In this document: one piece after another, positions 30,676-39,665 of the stretch
Layout of the letters: each line of letters opens with the position of its first letter
Position numbering within the stretch: position 1 is the stretch's first letter
NCBI GenBank assembly: GCA_023251255.1
Contig: JAHEZD010000027.1
Coordinates: 28,028-69,501 of the forward strand
DNA: 41,474 nt
Direction: 5' to 3'
Source: Chitinophagaceae bacterium
GTDB taxonomy: Bacteria; Bacteroidota; Bacteroidia; Chitinophagales; Chitinophagaceae
The notes under the pieces: generated by a model
Seen by the model: only the letters and a program-made list of their open reading frames with translations
Database searches by the model: none
What the model was told of the DNA's origin: nothing
Program-made: the position numbers and the translations under genes

Positions 30676-33123
30676 ATGTATGCTGAAATCATCATCCCAC
30701 TGGCACTGCCCACCACTTATACCTGGGCCATTCCCGCCCATTTGCAGGCAGGGGTGCAGATTGGCGTACGTGTGGAAGTGCAACTGAGGAACAAGAAGTA
30801 CGCGGGCATCATCAAGCATATTTTCACCCAGAAGCCACCGGCCTTCCAGCCAAAAGAAATTATCAATGTGCTGGACGATGCACCATTGGTGTACCTCACG
30901 CAGATCAAGCTATGGGAATGGATTGCCCAATACTATATGTGCAGTGAGGGCGAAGTGATGCAGGCGGCCATCCCCTCCAATTTGAAACTGAGCAGTGAAA
31001 GCATCCTGATATGGAACGAGGAAACGGATTTTGACCTGAACGATGGCAGCCAGTTTGGCGATGAGGAATACATTGTGGCACAGGCACTGGAAGTGAAGAA
31101 GGAACTGCGCCTGAGCGAAGTGCAGCAACTGCTGGATGCCAACCATGTGTACCCCATCATCAAGAAACTGATTGACAAGAAAGTGTGCTATGTATGGGAG
31201 GAACTGAAGGACAAGTACAAGGTGAAAACGGAAACCTATATTACCCTGCACGCCACTTACCATAACGAGGACAAGCTGGCCGACCTGCTGAACAATTGGA
31301 GCAGGGCCCCCAAGCAAATGGAACTGCTGCTGTCCTACCTGCACCTGATCAAAACGGAGGGGGAAGTCACACAAACGGCCTTGCTCAAGAAATCCAATGC
31401 CACTGCAGCACAGTTGAAGGGATTGATAGAGAAGAACATATTGATAGCGGAGAAACGTGCCACAGACAGGGTCAAAGCCCTGCCCAAGGATATTGCTATC
31501 GATTTTACTTTGTCCCACGCACAGCAGCAAGCATTGCATGAAGTGGAACATAGCTTTATTGACAAACATGTTTGCCTACTGCATGGCGTTACCTCCAGTG
31601 GCAAAACGCAGCTTTATATCACACTGATTGAGCAGTACATCAAGCAGGGCAAGCAAGTGCTGTACATGCTTCCCGAAATTGCGCTCACTGCACAGATCAT
31701 CCGCCGCTTGCAACAGCATTTTGGTGGGCATATTGCCATTTACCATTCCAAGTTCAACCCCAATGAACGGGTGGAGATATGGAACAGGATAAAGTCGGGC
31801 GAAACCAAGGCCGTGGTGGGAGCAAGAAGCTCGCTCTTCCTGCCCTTCAAGGACCTGGGGCTCATCATTGCCGATGAGGAACACGATCCCAGCTATAAGC
31901 AGCAGGAGCCTGCCCCACGTTACCATGCCCGTGATGCGGCCGTGTACTATGCTTCCCTGTTCGGGGCCAAGGTGTTGCTGGGATCTGCCACGCCCAGTAT
32001 TGAAAGCTACTTCAATGCGGTGCAGCAGAAATACGGACTGGTGGAACTGAACGAACGTTTTGGCAAGGTGGACATGCCCGTGCTGGAACTGATAGACCTG
32101 AAGAAACTGGTGACCAAGGCCAACCAGAAAATTGCCCTGTCGCCGCAACTGATTGCTGCGGTGGAAACCTCACTGGCACAGAAAAAGCAGGTAATCCTTT
32201 TCCAGAACAGGCGTGGCTACAGTCCCTATATGATCTGCCAGACCTGTGGCTGGATACCTCAGTGCCATCAGTGCAGCGTAACGCTTACCTACCACAAGGC
32301 CAAGAACAAGCTTACCTGCCATTACTGCGGCACCACCTACCCTGTGATCAATACCTGTGCGGCCTGTGGCAGCCACAACTTTATCCAGAAGAACTTTGGT
32401 ACGGAGAAGATAGAGGAGCTATTGGCCGAACAGTTTCCCGATGCCAAGATAGCCCGTATGGACTATGATACCATCAAGGGCAAGAACGACCATGATACAC
32501 TGATCAAGCTTTTTGAACAGCAGCGCATAGATGTGCTCGTGGGCACGCAGATGGTGGTGAAAGGTCTGGACTTTGAACATGTGAACCTGGTGGGCATCAT
32601 AGATGCGGACGGTATTTTGAACTTCACGGACTTCCGTGTAAACGAACGTGCCTTCCAACTAATGGAGCAGGTAAGCGGCCGTGCCGGCCGCAAGGATGGC
32701 AAGGGTAAAGTGTTGGTGCAAGTAAGCAATATCTACCATCCTGTGCTGCAGTTTGTGCAACTGCACGATTACAAGAAACTCTACCAGTACGAGCTGGAAA
32801 GCCGGAAGGCCTACAACTATCCACCCTTCTACCGCTTAATAGCACTTACTTTCAAGCACAAGGAAAAACATATAGCCGAAGAGGCGGCCAATATCATGGC
32901 CAATGGACTCAAGACCAATTTCGGTCCCTACCTCAATGGCCCTGCCCAGCCCGTAGTGGACCGCATACGCAACCAGTACCTCTGGGAAATACTCATCAAG
33001 CTGCCCAAGGATGCCAGCCTTATTAATCAATGCAAAAGGGAGATACAGCAGCAAACAGTGATCATACAAACGAATAAATTGTATAGGGGGGTAACGGTGC
33101 TGCCGGATGTGGACCCGGTGTAG
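30676..33123 (+). CDS. priA: Primosomal protein N' (PriA helicase)
   Basis: ATG at 30676 gives 815 residues starting MYAEIIIPLALPTTYTWAIP, the usual start of the 3'-DNA-binding domain; a TTG at 30616 would add 20. The helicase core has Walker A (LLHGVTSSGKTQLY), the DEEH box (LIIADEEHDPSYKQ) and GSATPSIESY. It is followed by the two zinc sites (CQTCGWIPQCHQC and CHYCGTTYPVINTCAACGSH) and helicase C-terminal motifs (GTQMVVKGLDFEHVNLVGII, then QVSGRAGR). PriA binds stalled forks and D-loops and reloads the replicative helicase. Length is normal (730-830 residues in Bacteroidota). The gene stands alone between the PlsC gene and an intergenic repeat region. Confidence 0.96.
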   Translation: MYAEIIIPLALPTTYTWAIPAHLQAGVQIGVRVEVQLRNKKYAGIIKHIFTQKPPAFQPKEIINVLDDAPLVYLTQIKLWEWIAQYYMCSEGEVMQAAIPSNLKLSSESILIWNEETDFDLNDGSQFGDEEYIVAQALEVKKELRLSEVQQLLDANHVYPIIKKLIDKKVCYVWEELKDKYKVKTETYITLHATYHNEDKLADLLNNWSRAPKQMELLLSYLHLIKTEGEVTQTALLKKSNATAAQLKGLIEKNILIAEKRATDRVKALPKDIAIDFTLSHAQQQALHEVEHSFIDKHVCLLHGVTSSGKTQLYITLIEQYIKQGKQVLYMLPEIALTAQIIRRLQQHFGGHIAIYHSKFNPNERVEIWNRIKSGETKAVVGARSSLFLPFKDLGLIIADEEHDPSYKQQEPAPRYHARDAAVYYASLFGAKVLLGSATPSIESYFNAVQQKYGLVELNERFGKVDMPVLELIDLKKLVTKANQKIALSPQLIAAVETSLAQKKQVILFQNRRGYSPYMICQTCGWIPQCHQCSVTLTYHKAKNKLTCHYCGTTYPVINTCAACGSHNFIQKNFGTEKIEELLAEQFPDAKIARMDYDTIKGKNDHDTLIKLFEQQRIDVLVGTQMVVKGLDFEHVNLVGIIDADGILNFTDFRVNERAFQLMEQVSGRAGRKDGKGKVLVQVSNIYHPVLQFVQLHDYKKLYQYELESRKAYNYPPFYRLIALTFKHKEKHIAEEAANIMANGLKTNFGPYLNGPAQPVVDRIRNQYLWEILIKLPKDASLINQCKREIQQQTVIIQTNKLYRGVTVLPDVDPV

Positions 33124-33574
33124 TGAATAAGGTGGAAGGCATAAGGCTTAGGGTAGAAGGCGAAAGGCTTATCGAAGCGGTCGTTGTGAAGAATGAAGCA
33201 AAGCGGTCTTCTCCAATTGAAGCAGCCGTCATTGCGGTTTTCGTCATTGCGAGGAGTTGCGTAGAATGAAGCAAAGCAATCTGCATCACGAGGAGTGCGT
33301 AGAATGAAGCAAAGCAATCTTTTCCAATCGAAGCAGCCGTCATTGCGAAGAATGAAGCAATCTTCTTCAATCTGAACGGAGGTTTGAATGTAAGATGATG
33401 TCACACTGCTTGTCGAAGTGGGAACTTAGAATGAAGGATTTTTATGAGATCAGCGACAGTATTCCATGGAAACATTATAGACGGCCTGTCCGATTTTATT
33501 TCAGGAGTGCAACCTTCATTGTGCTGTACTTTGGGAAACATTGCACCATGCATGAAATGATCATCAATGCATCC
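33124..33574. repeat. Intergenic region with CEERSDEAI-type dispersed repeats
   Basis: From about 33175 to 33375 the sequence contains several degenerate copies of a known family: CGTCATTGCGAGGAG, then GAATGAAGCAAAGCAATCT, appearing near 33190, 33240, 33290 and 33340 with related TCCAATTGAAGCAGCCGTCA links. Translated, such repeats give CEERSDEAI-like peptides that are often mis-annotated as proteins. The rest to 33574 has no credible gene. Confidence 0.8.
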
Positions 33575-34570
33575 CTATATCCTCCTTTTTCCCCCTGCCG
33601 CTACAATTGGTAGAAAAGGACCATACTTATGCTGTTGTTCACTGAAACTATCCGTATATGGACCAAAGGGATGGTCAAAGGGTTTTGCAGAAAGTCTTGG
33701 CCAGTCTGTCGTCAGTTTTTTTACCGGTCTTGGTTGTGAAGCAATGAATGCTGCCACGTCCCAAGCTTCCTCATCTGTTAGCAAGGGGTCCAGGTAACTG
33801 GCTTCGTTAACAGGCATATTGTTTTTAATGTAACCGGCAAGCTTTGATACACGGTATAGCCCTGCACCTGTATTGAAACTGTTACCGCCCCATACTGGCG
33901 GATAGGTATAACCATATCCTTCCGTATTCAATTGGTCTTCACCATTGCTGCCATGGCAACGTTGGCAGTTGTTGATAAAAACCTTTTTTCCCTTGGTGGC
34001 ATCTGCTGCGCGTTCCAAGAAGGGGATGTCCATGATGCCGCTTCCTTTGGGTTTCCTGCCCCTTGGTACTTCTTTGCCCACCCATTTAAGGTAGGCAACA
34101 ATGGCTTTCATTTCCTTGCTGGCACTATCAACCGCTTTTCCGTTGAGGCTTCTTTCAATGCAGTCATTCACCCGTTTTTCTATGCTTTCCAGTGCCCCAC
34201 TTCTTTCCCTGAATTTTGGATAGGTAGCTGCCACCGCACTGAAGTTATTACCCCATGGAATGATGCCTGCTTCCAAATGGCAGTTCTGGCAGTTCATGCC
34301 ATTGCTTATTGGGCTGAGTTTCCCTTTTGGTCCCCAATAATAAGCGGTGTTGGTAATTAAATAGTAACCATAGCGTTCAGCAGAGTCCGTTTCCTTCAAC
34401 TGGTAATGGTTCCAGCCATACCAAACATAACCAGTTGTATCTATGGGTGATAAGTGGCTGGCATTGTTACTGCAGGACGAAAAGAACAACGCCAGCATCC
34501 ACCCAACAATAAACAGCTTTTGGCATGAACCGATTGGATGGGCGTTATAGGATTGTTGTTTTGCTTTCAT
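33575..34570 (-). CDS. Dihaem cytochrome c lipoprotein, TsdA-like (thiosulfate dehydrogenase family)
   Basis: The 331-residue product has a lipoprotein signal (LFIVGWMLALFFSSC, lipidated Cys33) and two haem c sites, C94-Q-N-C-H98 and C202-Q-R-C-H206. The first site lies in NGMNCQNCHLEAG and is followed by EKRVNDCIERSLNGKAV with Cys137 where TsdA enzymes have their unusual axial Cys ligand; KEMKAIVAYLKW follows. Met252 (NNMPVNEAS) is a possible distal ligand of haem 2. TsdA oxidises thiosulfate to tetrathionate or runs the reverse reaction in the periplasm. A general dihaem electron carrier is the alternative. The lipid anchor suggests attachment to the inner or outer membrane. It is apparently monocistronic. 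Confidence 0.83.
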   Translation of the reverse strand: MKAKQQSYNAHPIGSCQKLFIVGWMLALFFSSCSNNASHLSPIDTTGYVWYGWNHYQLKETDSAERYGYYLITNTAYYWGPKGKLSPISNGMNCQNCHLEAGIIPWGNNFSAVAATYPKFRERSGALESIEKRVNDCIERSLNGKAVDSASKEMKAIVAYLKWVGKEVPRGRKPKGSGIMDIPFLERAADATKGKKVFINNCQRCHGSNGEDQLNTEGYGYTYPPVWGGNSFNTGAGLYRVSKLAGYIKNNMPVNEASYLDPLLTDEEAWDVAAFIASQPRPVKKLTTDWPRLSAKPFDHPFGPYTDSFSEQQHKYGPFLPIVAAGGKRRI

Positions 34571-35066
34571 ATCATGCGGGAACAGTTGCCCATTTATATA
34601 AGCTCACCAACAGACAGGTGCAACGCGACTAAAGTTAAGTAATGGGCCCAACAAAAGCTACCTATAATTTGGAATGCCGACAATTGGGATAAAACTAATG
34701 GTTCCTTGCTTAAGTCCAATGCTCATTTACTTCAACCCGAAGCAGCTATCGTAGTTGTGTGCGATGGCTTGTGCTTAGCACTCCTTAGTATCTATAAATA
34801 TCAAACTGGAGCTGCTATCCTTAGTTTTGTGCGATGGCTTTAGAGCTCAGCTAACTAAGGATTTCTTTACCGTTGGTTTTGCGTCACAGCATAAACTAGA
34901 ATAATAAACGCCGCCCCTGCTGGGTGTTTTTCACCAGCAGGTTTCTCTAGTAAAATTTCGTCAAAACAAATTTGATGTTGGTGAGAACCTGCCTATGCCG
35001 GCAGGCACACCACCTCGGCAAAGAACGAAGCAAAGATTTCAGCGAAGCTCTTCAATAACTAAAATA
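34571..35066. repeat. Intergenic region with repeat copy A of the RCC1-flanking pair
   Basis: No credible gene. A ~180-bp repeat (34870-35048) begins CCGTTGGT, contains ACAGCATAAACTA, GTGTTTTTCACCAGCAGGTTT and AACCTGCCT...GGCAGGCA, and ends near CAAAGATTT.AGCGAAG. Its partner lies at 39197-39379 in the same orientation. Farther left, a weaker direct repeat (GCTATC ... TGTGCGATGGCTT) occurs at about 34744-34770 and 34813-34840. Confidence 0.75.
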
Positions 35067-35091
35067 AAGCCCCTGCAACCTGCAGGGGCTT
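35067..35091 (-). terminator. Terminator of the RCC1-repeat protein gene
   Basis: AAGCCCCTGCA (35067-35077) pairs perfectly with TGCAGGGGCTT (35081-35091) around a 3-base loop. On the minus strand it follows the stop codon by about 56 bp and is followed by a TATTTTAG T-rich tail. Confidence 0.8.
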
Positions 35092-35147
35092 ACAATCTCT
35101 TTCTGCTTATTTTTTCTCGAACAGCTTTTTCTATCAAAGCTTAATTC

Positions 35148-38100
35148 TTATTCAACTATCAATTTTTCTGTTCTTGCTTCCAGACCATTGTTGAACTGTA
35201 TATGGTAGATTCCTGCTGGTAGCTTGCTGATATCAATGTTCTTGCTACCATACTGTACGCTGCCAAGGTTGATATGCTGCAACTGCTTGCCCTCAATATT
35301 GGTAATAACAATACTTGTATTCAATGCCTGCGCCTGGCTATAGCTTAACTGCACCATATTTTTTGCAGGGTTGGGGCCAAGAATGATACTCAGTTCAGTA
35401 ATGGTTGGCAGAACTTTCTCTTTTGCATTGAACACGATACTGAACCTATCTGGCATGGAAGCAGTGCTGCTACTTACGGCAAAACTATAACTGTTATCAT
35501 GGGTCACTTCCGTTAGGATATTGGTCACAGCATCTTTCAGGTACACTTTATTGCCCTTTGTAAAGGCATTCAATGTTTGTGTATGTATAGTGTATCTTCC
35601 TGCTGCTAGGTTATTAATGCCCAAAGCCAGTTCCCTGTTTTCTGCCTGCCAGTTTTTCAACTCGCTGCCATGGTAAATACTATACTTGATTTGTGCATTA
35701 TCCATTACGTATAAATCATGTGCAGCACCGGTCAGGTTTTCCGCATCATAGGCTGGGTCAAAACCATCACTTGCTTGGTCATGTCCAAACCGCATGACTA
35801 CTTCATCAGTATCCTGTGTGCCCTCATTTTTCAGTACCAAACTGATGCGATTGGTAATGGTATTGTTTGCCCGGAATACCGAATTTGTGGGATTGCTGCT
35901 CGTTTTGTCCGTTTCATGCCAACCCAAACTGGGGCTGGCAGCATTGGCCCTCACAAAGAAACTACTGTAAGCTTCTATGTACTGGCTGCCGCCATTGGCT
36001 GCACTGCCATTTATATAACTGCCATAGTTGCCACCACTTAAGGTAGGTCTGTAGGTATAAATGGCGTCATTGGTATTGGTCTTGGTAACTGTTGTCCAGT
36101 CCACATTGCTAGTGTAAGGATTGCTGATCAGGTTCCAGCCTTTTGCAGCAGAAGTGAAGCTTAGGGTCTGTACAAAGTTGCCCTGTCTCGGAATACCGGT
36201 CAGGTCAAGGGTCACAGGATCCGGTGTATAAATGCCCCCTGTTAAGGAACCAGCTTGCCCCTTGCTTCCCCTTATCAATACCCTGAATCCCCGCCCCGCT
36301 GCAATGAGGGACTGGGAGTTGCCACTGGTGAACGCTGTCCAGCCTGCATTACTGCCACTGCCCATTGTTCCATCATCGTTGGCCTCGGTAAAGGAAAAGC
36401 TAGATGGTGCATTACTTGCTGTAGCAGTGAAAACATTGGCATTGCTGCCTGTTATTGTTCCGGTAATATCTATGTCATCGGTAAGGCCTGCAAGCCCTAT
36501 CGTTGAATTGAATGGATGTCCAAGGAAGCGGTACTTCCTGCTTCCACCAGGTATGTACTGTTGAATGGTTATACTGCCACTGATATAGTTGCCCGCACTG
36601 CTGCCTGCTGCTATTCTTGCCGTATGGCTGGCATTGCTGGTCAAGGTGAGCAGGTTATTGGTGGTGAGCACGGCGCCATTGTTCACGGTTAACGTGCCAC
36701 TGAAACTTAGTGTTGACCCTACAAGGGTGCTGCTGTTACCCGCAATAATAAGGTCACCTATACCTGTTATGCCATTTCCATTATTTACGATGTTCTCATA
36801 AATGGTGGCCACCCCACCTGCTGGCAAGCCCACTGAAGGACCGCCGCTATTGATGGAAAGCCTATTAACAGATGCTGCTGTGCCACTGGCAATAATGGGG
36901 TAGTTGGTAACGATGGGTATGGTGACATTTACGCTGCTGGTAGGCACCTGCAGCAGGTTCCAGTTGGTGGCAGTGGCCCAATCTGTATTGGTGGCACCTG
37001 TCCAGCTATAGGCATAAAAATTCTGGCAGGTAAAGTTGGCACTATTGGTAGTGGTGCCGTTCCCCAATTGCCCATTGCCGTTATAACCAGCCAAGCACAC
37101 AGTACTACGGTTAACCTTGATGATACCGGAGTGCAGGTTCCTGGAGCCCCCGCCATTGGCCAATGCCACCACATTGCTTTGGCTATTTACCTGTATGGGC
37201 AGGGCCTGGGTAAAGAAGGTGGTGCCGTCACCAAATTGGCCCTGGTTATTGAATCCCCAAGCCCAAAGGGTGCCATTGCTTTTTAGTGCCATCGTATACG
37301 TATAGCCAGCAGAAACGCTTACCCAATCCGCATCTGTTCCTATTTGCAAAGGACTGCTCCTGTCGGTAGTGGTGCCATCGCCCAATTGCCCATTGCTATT
37401 GTAGCCCCAGCTCCACAGTGTACCATCGCTTTGCAAGGCAATCGTATGGTATTGCCCGGCAGCAACGCTTGCCCATTTGGTATCTATGCCTATTTGTGCC
37501 GGGCTATTTTTATCGATAACAGTGCCATCGCCCAATTGTCCATAAGTATTATAGCCCCAGGTCCAAAGCGTACCATCGTTTTTCAATCCAACACTATAAT
37601 TATCACCAGCAGTTATGCTTACCCATTTGGTATCTACGCCTATTTGTACAGGACTGTTCCGCTGGGTAGAACTACCATCGCCCAAATCCCCATAAAAATT
37701 ATTTCCCCAAGCCCAAAGGGTACCATCACTTTTCAATCCAAGGCTATGATTTTCGCCTGCTGCAATGCTTACCCATTTGTTGTCGGTGCCTATTTGTACA
37801 GGGCTGTTCCTACTAGTGGTGGTACCATCGCCCAATTGCCCATAAGTATTGTACCCCCATGCCCATAATGTGCCATCGCTTTTTAAACCGATAGAATGAC
37901 CAAATCCTAAGGCAACAGTTATCCATTTATTGTCCATGCCTACCTGTACAGGGCTGGTTTTTTGAACACCCGTACCATCGCCCAATTGGCCAGCATAATT
38001 AGCTCCCCATGACCAAAGGGTGCCGTCGGTTTTAACCGCTACAGTATGGTTCCCGCCTGCTGCAACACTTAACATGCCGGATTGTACGCTACTGATAGCT

Positions 38101-39086
38101 ATGGGTGTGGTTTGGTCGGTCGTGCTACCATTGCCCAATTGTCCATTAATATTGTGTCCCCATGCCCAGAGTGTTCCATCGCTTTTTGAACCCATACTAT
38201 GGAACTGTCCAACAGTAATGCTTACCCATTTGTTATCCGTACCTATTTGTACAGGGCTGCTGGTTGTGGCACCATTGCCCAACTGCCCATAATTGTTAAG
38301 TCCCCATGCCCAGAGGGTACCATCACTTTTTAAGCCTAGAGTGTGGGAATAGCCCAAAGCAATGCTTACCCATTTGGCATCTGTACCTATCTGTAAGGGG
38401 CTGCTGGTGCTGGTTGTAGTACCAGCCCCCAACTGCCCATTATCATTCAATCCCCATGCCCACAGCGTACCATCACTTTTCAAGCCTAGGGAATGTGCAT
38501 ATCCAGCAGCAATACTTGTCCAATTGTTGTCTGTGCCTATTTGTATAGGACTGGTGCCATTGGTGGTGGAACCATCGCCTAGTTGGCCCGCCGCATTACC
38601 ACCCCATGTCCACAGTGTGCCATCACTTTTTAAACCCATAGTATGCACATATCCTGCTGCAATACTTACCCATTTGTTATCGGTACCTATCTGTACAGGA
38701 GCATTTTTGGGGACAGTTGTGCCATCGCCCAATTGCCCATTGGTATTATTACCCCAGGCCCATAATGTGCCATCAGTCTTCAAACCAATGGTATGGATTT
38801 CGCCTACGGCAATGCTTGCCCACTTATTGTCTGTGCCTATTTGTACAGGGCTGGTCCTTTGCGTAGTTGTACCATCGCCCAATTGCCCATTGGTATTACC
38901 ACCCCATGCCCAGAGGGTGCCATCGGTATGTATTTCAAAGGATGAAATACTGCTATTGCAACTGGCCATACGTTGGTAATTGTTATGGTAGGCATTGGCA
39001 CTTTTGCGGTGGCTGGTGCTGGTTTGCGCCCCTGTGTGAAAAACGACGCATAGGAACAGGAACAATGTTGTGCAATATTTCATCAT
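35148..39086 (-). CDS. Secreted RCC1-repeat propeller protein with T9SS sorting domain
   Basis: The 1312-residue protein has a signal peptide (MMKYCTTLFLFLCVVFHTGA, then Q) and twelve consecutive ~50-residue RCC1-type repeats with a DGTLWAWG...N.NGQLGDGTT core, plus a degenerate thirteenth. In RCC1 proteins seven such repeats make one propeller, so this is probably nearly two. A beta-sandwich region follows (NTDWATATNWNLLQVPTSSV ...) and a long cell-surface-type beta region. It ends in a type A sorting domain (LGPNPAKNMVQLSY, then LPAGIYHIQFNNG, then EKLIVE). The C-terminus marks it as cargo of the type IX secretion system, delivered to the cell surface or medium. The function is unknown; carbohydrate or protein binding is plausible. 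The 150-bp DNA repeats stay highly similar, so unequal exchange could change their number. It is monocistronic. Confidence 0.93.
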   Translation of the reverse strand: MMKYCTTLFLFLCVVFHTGAQTSTSHRKSANAYHNNYQRMASCNSSISSFEIHTDGTLWAWGGNTNGQLGDGTTTQRTSPVQIGTDNKWASIAVGEIHTIGLKTDGTLWAWGNNTNGQLGDGTTVPKNAPVQIGTDNKWVSIAAGYVHTMGLKSDGTLWTWGGNAAGQLGDGSTTNGTSPIQIGTDNNWTSIAAGYAHSLGLKSDGTLWAWGLNDNGQLGAGTTTSTSSPLQIGTDAKWVSIALGYSHTLGLKSDGTLWAWGLNNYGQLGNGATTSSPVQIGTDNKWVSITVGQFHSMGSKSDGTLWAWGHNINGQLGNGSTTDQTTPIAISSVQSGMLSVAAGGNHTVAVKTDGTLWSWGANYAGQLGDGTGVQKTSPVQVGMDNKWITVALGFGHSIGLKSDGTLWAWGYNTYGQLGDGTTTSRNSPVQIGTDNKWVSIAAGENHSLGLKSDGTLWAWGNNFYGDLGDGSSTQRNSPVQIGVDTKWVSITAGDNYSVGLKNDGTLWTWGYNTYGQLGDGTVIDKNSPAQIGIDTKWASVAAGQYHTIALQSDGTLWSWGYNSNGQLGDGTTTDRSSPLQIGTDADWVSVSAGYTYTMALKSNGTLWAWGFNNQGQFGDGTTFFTQALPIQVNSQSNVVALANGGGSRNLHSGIIKVNRSTVCLAGYNGNGQLGNGTTTNSANFTCQNFYAYSWTGATNTDWATATNWNLLQVPTSSVNVTIPIVTNYPIIASGTAASVNRLSINSGGPSVGLPAGGVATIYENIVNNGNGITGIGDLIIAGNSSTLVGSTLSFSGTLTVNNGAVLTTNNLLTLTSNASHTARIAAGSSAGNYISGSITIQQYIPGGSRKYRFLGHPFNSTIGLAGLTDDIDITGTITGSNANVFTATASNAPSSFSFTEANDDGTMGSGSNAGWTAFTSGNSQSLIAAGRGFRVLIRGSKGQAGSLTGGIYTPDPVTLDLTGIPRQGNFVQTLSFTSAAKGWNLISNPYTSNVDWTTVTKTNTNDAIYTYRPTLSGGNYGSYINGSAANGGSQYIEAYSSFFVRANAASPSLGWHETDKTSSNPTNSVFRANNTITNRISLVLKNEGTQDTDEVVMRFGHDQASDGFDPAYDAENLTGAAHDLYVMDNAQIKYSIYHGSELKNWQAENRELALGINNLAAGRYTIHTQTLNAFTKGNKVYLKDAVTNILTEVTHDNSYSFAVSSSTASMPDRFSIVFNAKEKVLPTITELSIILGPNPAKNMVQLSYSQAQALNTSIVITNIEGKQLQHINLGSVQYGSKNIDISKLPAGIYHIQFNNGLEARTEKLIVE

Positions 39087-39665
39087 AGCAGGGACTTAAG
39101 ATAAGGTTATGGGTGGAGTAATTATAAATTACTGGACAATAATAATTAAATTATCAATAAGATGAGGGTCAGTAGCACGTATTCCTAAATTGTTCGCCGT
39201 TGGTCTTCCTTTACAGCATAAACTAAAATAAGCAACAGTTGCCTTGCTGTGTGTTTTTCACCAGCAGGTTTCATTAGTAACATCCCGGCAAACAAATTCA
39301 AGGTCGGTGAAAACCTGCCTCTGCGGGCAGGCAGGTACAGAACCTCGGCGAAGAACGGAGCAAAGATTTTAACGAAAGGTAGAATAAGATATCCGAGGCC
39401 TGGCCATCAGAAAAATCATCCTCAACCGCTGACGAGGTTGGAACCGCCGTCAGGATTTGATTGATCATTAACTGATGTTACGCAAAGATTGTGGGAATAA
39501 TGTTAGCCTGAGGTTCTCGAAGGAAGCTGGTTTGCAAATAGGTTTCGATAGGCTTGCCTACCGGCAGGCAGGCTCAACCCCGGATAGTCGGGGCGGGCTC
39601 TGACAACAGTATTTGACATTTTGCGTAATATCAGTTATTAAGAAGGGTATGAGCTTATTTATTTC
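39087..39665. repeat. Intergenic region with repeat copy B and a TTCGA-type repeat fragment
   Basis: No credible gene. Repeat copy B (39197-39379) matches copy A near 34870 over about 180 bp in the same orientation. At about 39510-39605 lies a fragment of the TGAGGTTCTCGAAGG ... TTTCGATAGGCTTG type, similar to that at 26578. A short palindrome-rich run CCTACCGGCAGGCAGG is inside it. Confidence 0.7.

Noticed and set aside
33027-33404. Minus-strand frames of 100-125 codons after priA
   Set aside because: They translate the CEERSDEAI-type dispersed repeats (FASFYALLVMQIALLHS style) and are not genuine genes.
37344-37868. Long plus-strand repetitive frame opposite the RCC1 repeats
   Set aside because: It is the reverse-strand reading of the RCC1 tandem repeats and has no independent start context.
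37250-38940. Tandem ~150-bp repeats considered as CRISPR or non-coding satellite
   Set aside because: The period is 150 bp, the repeats are in frame and encode RCC1 units within a signal-peptide and T9SS protein.
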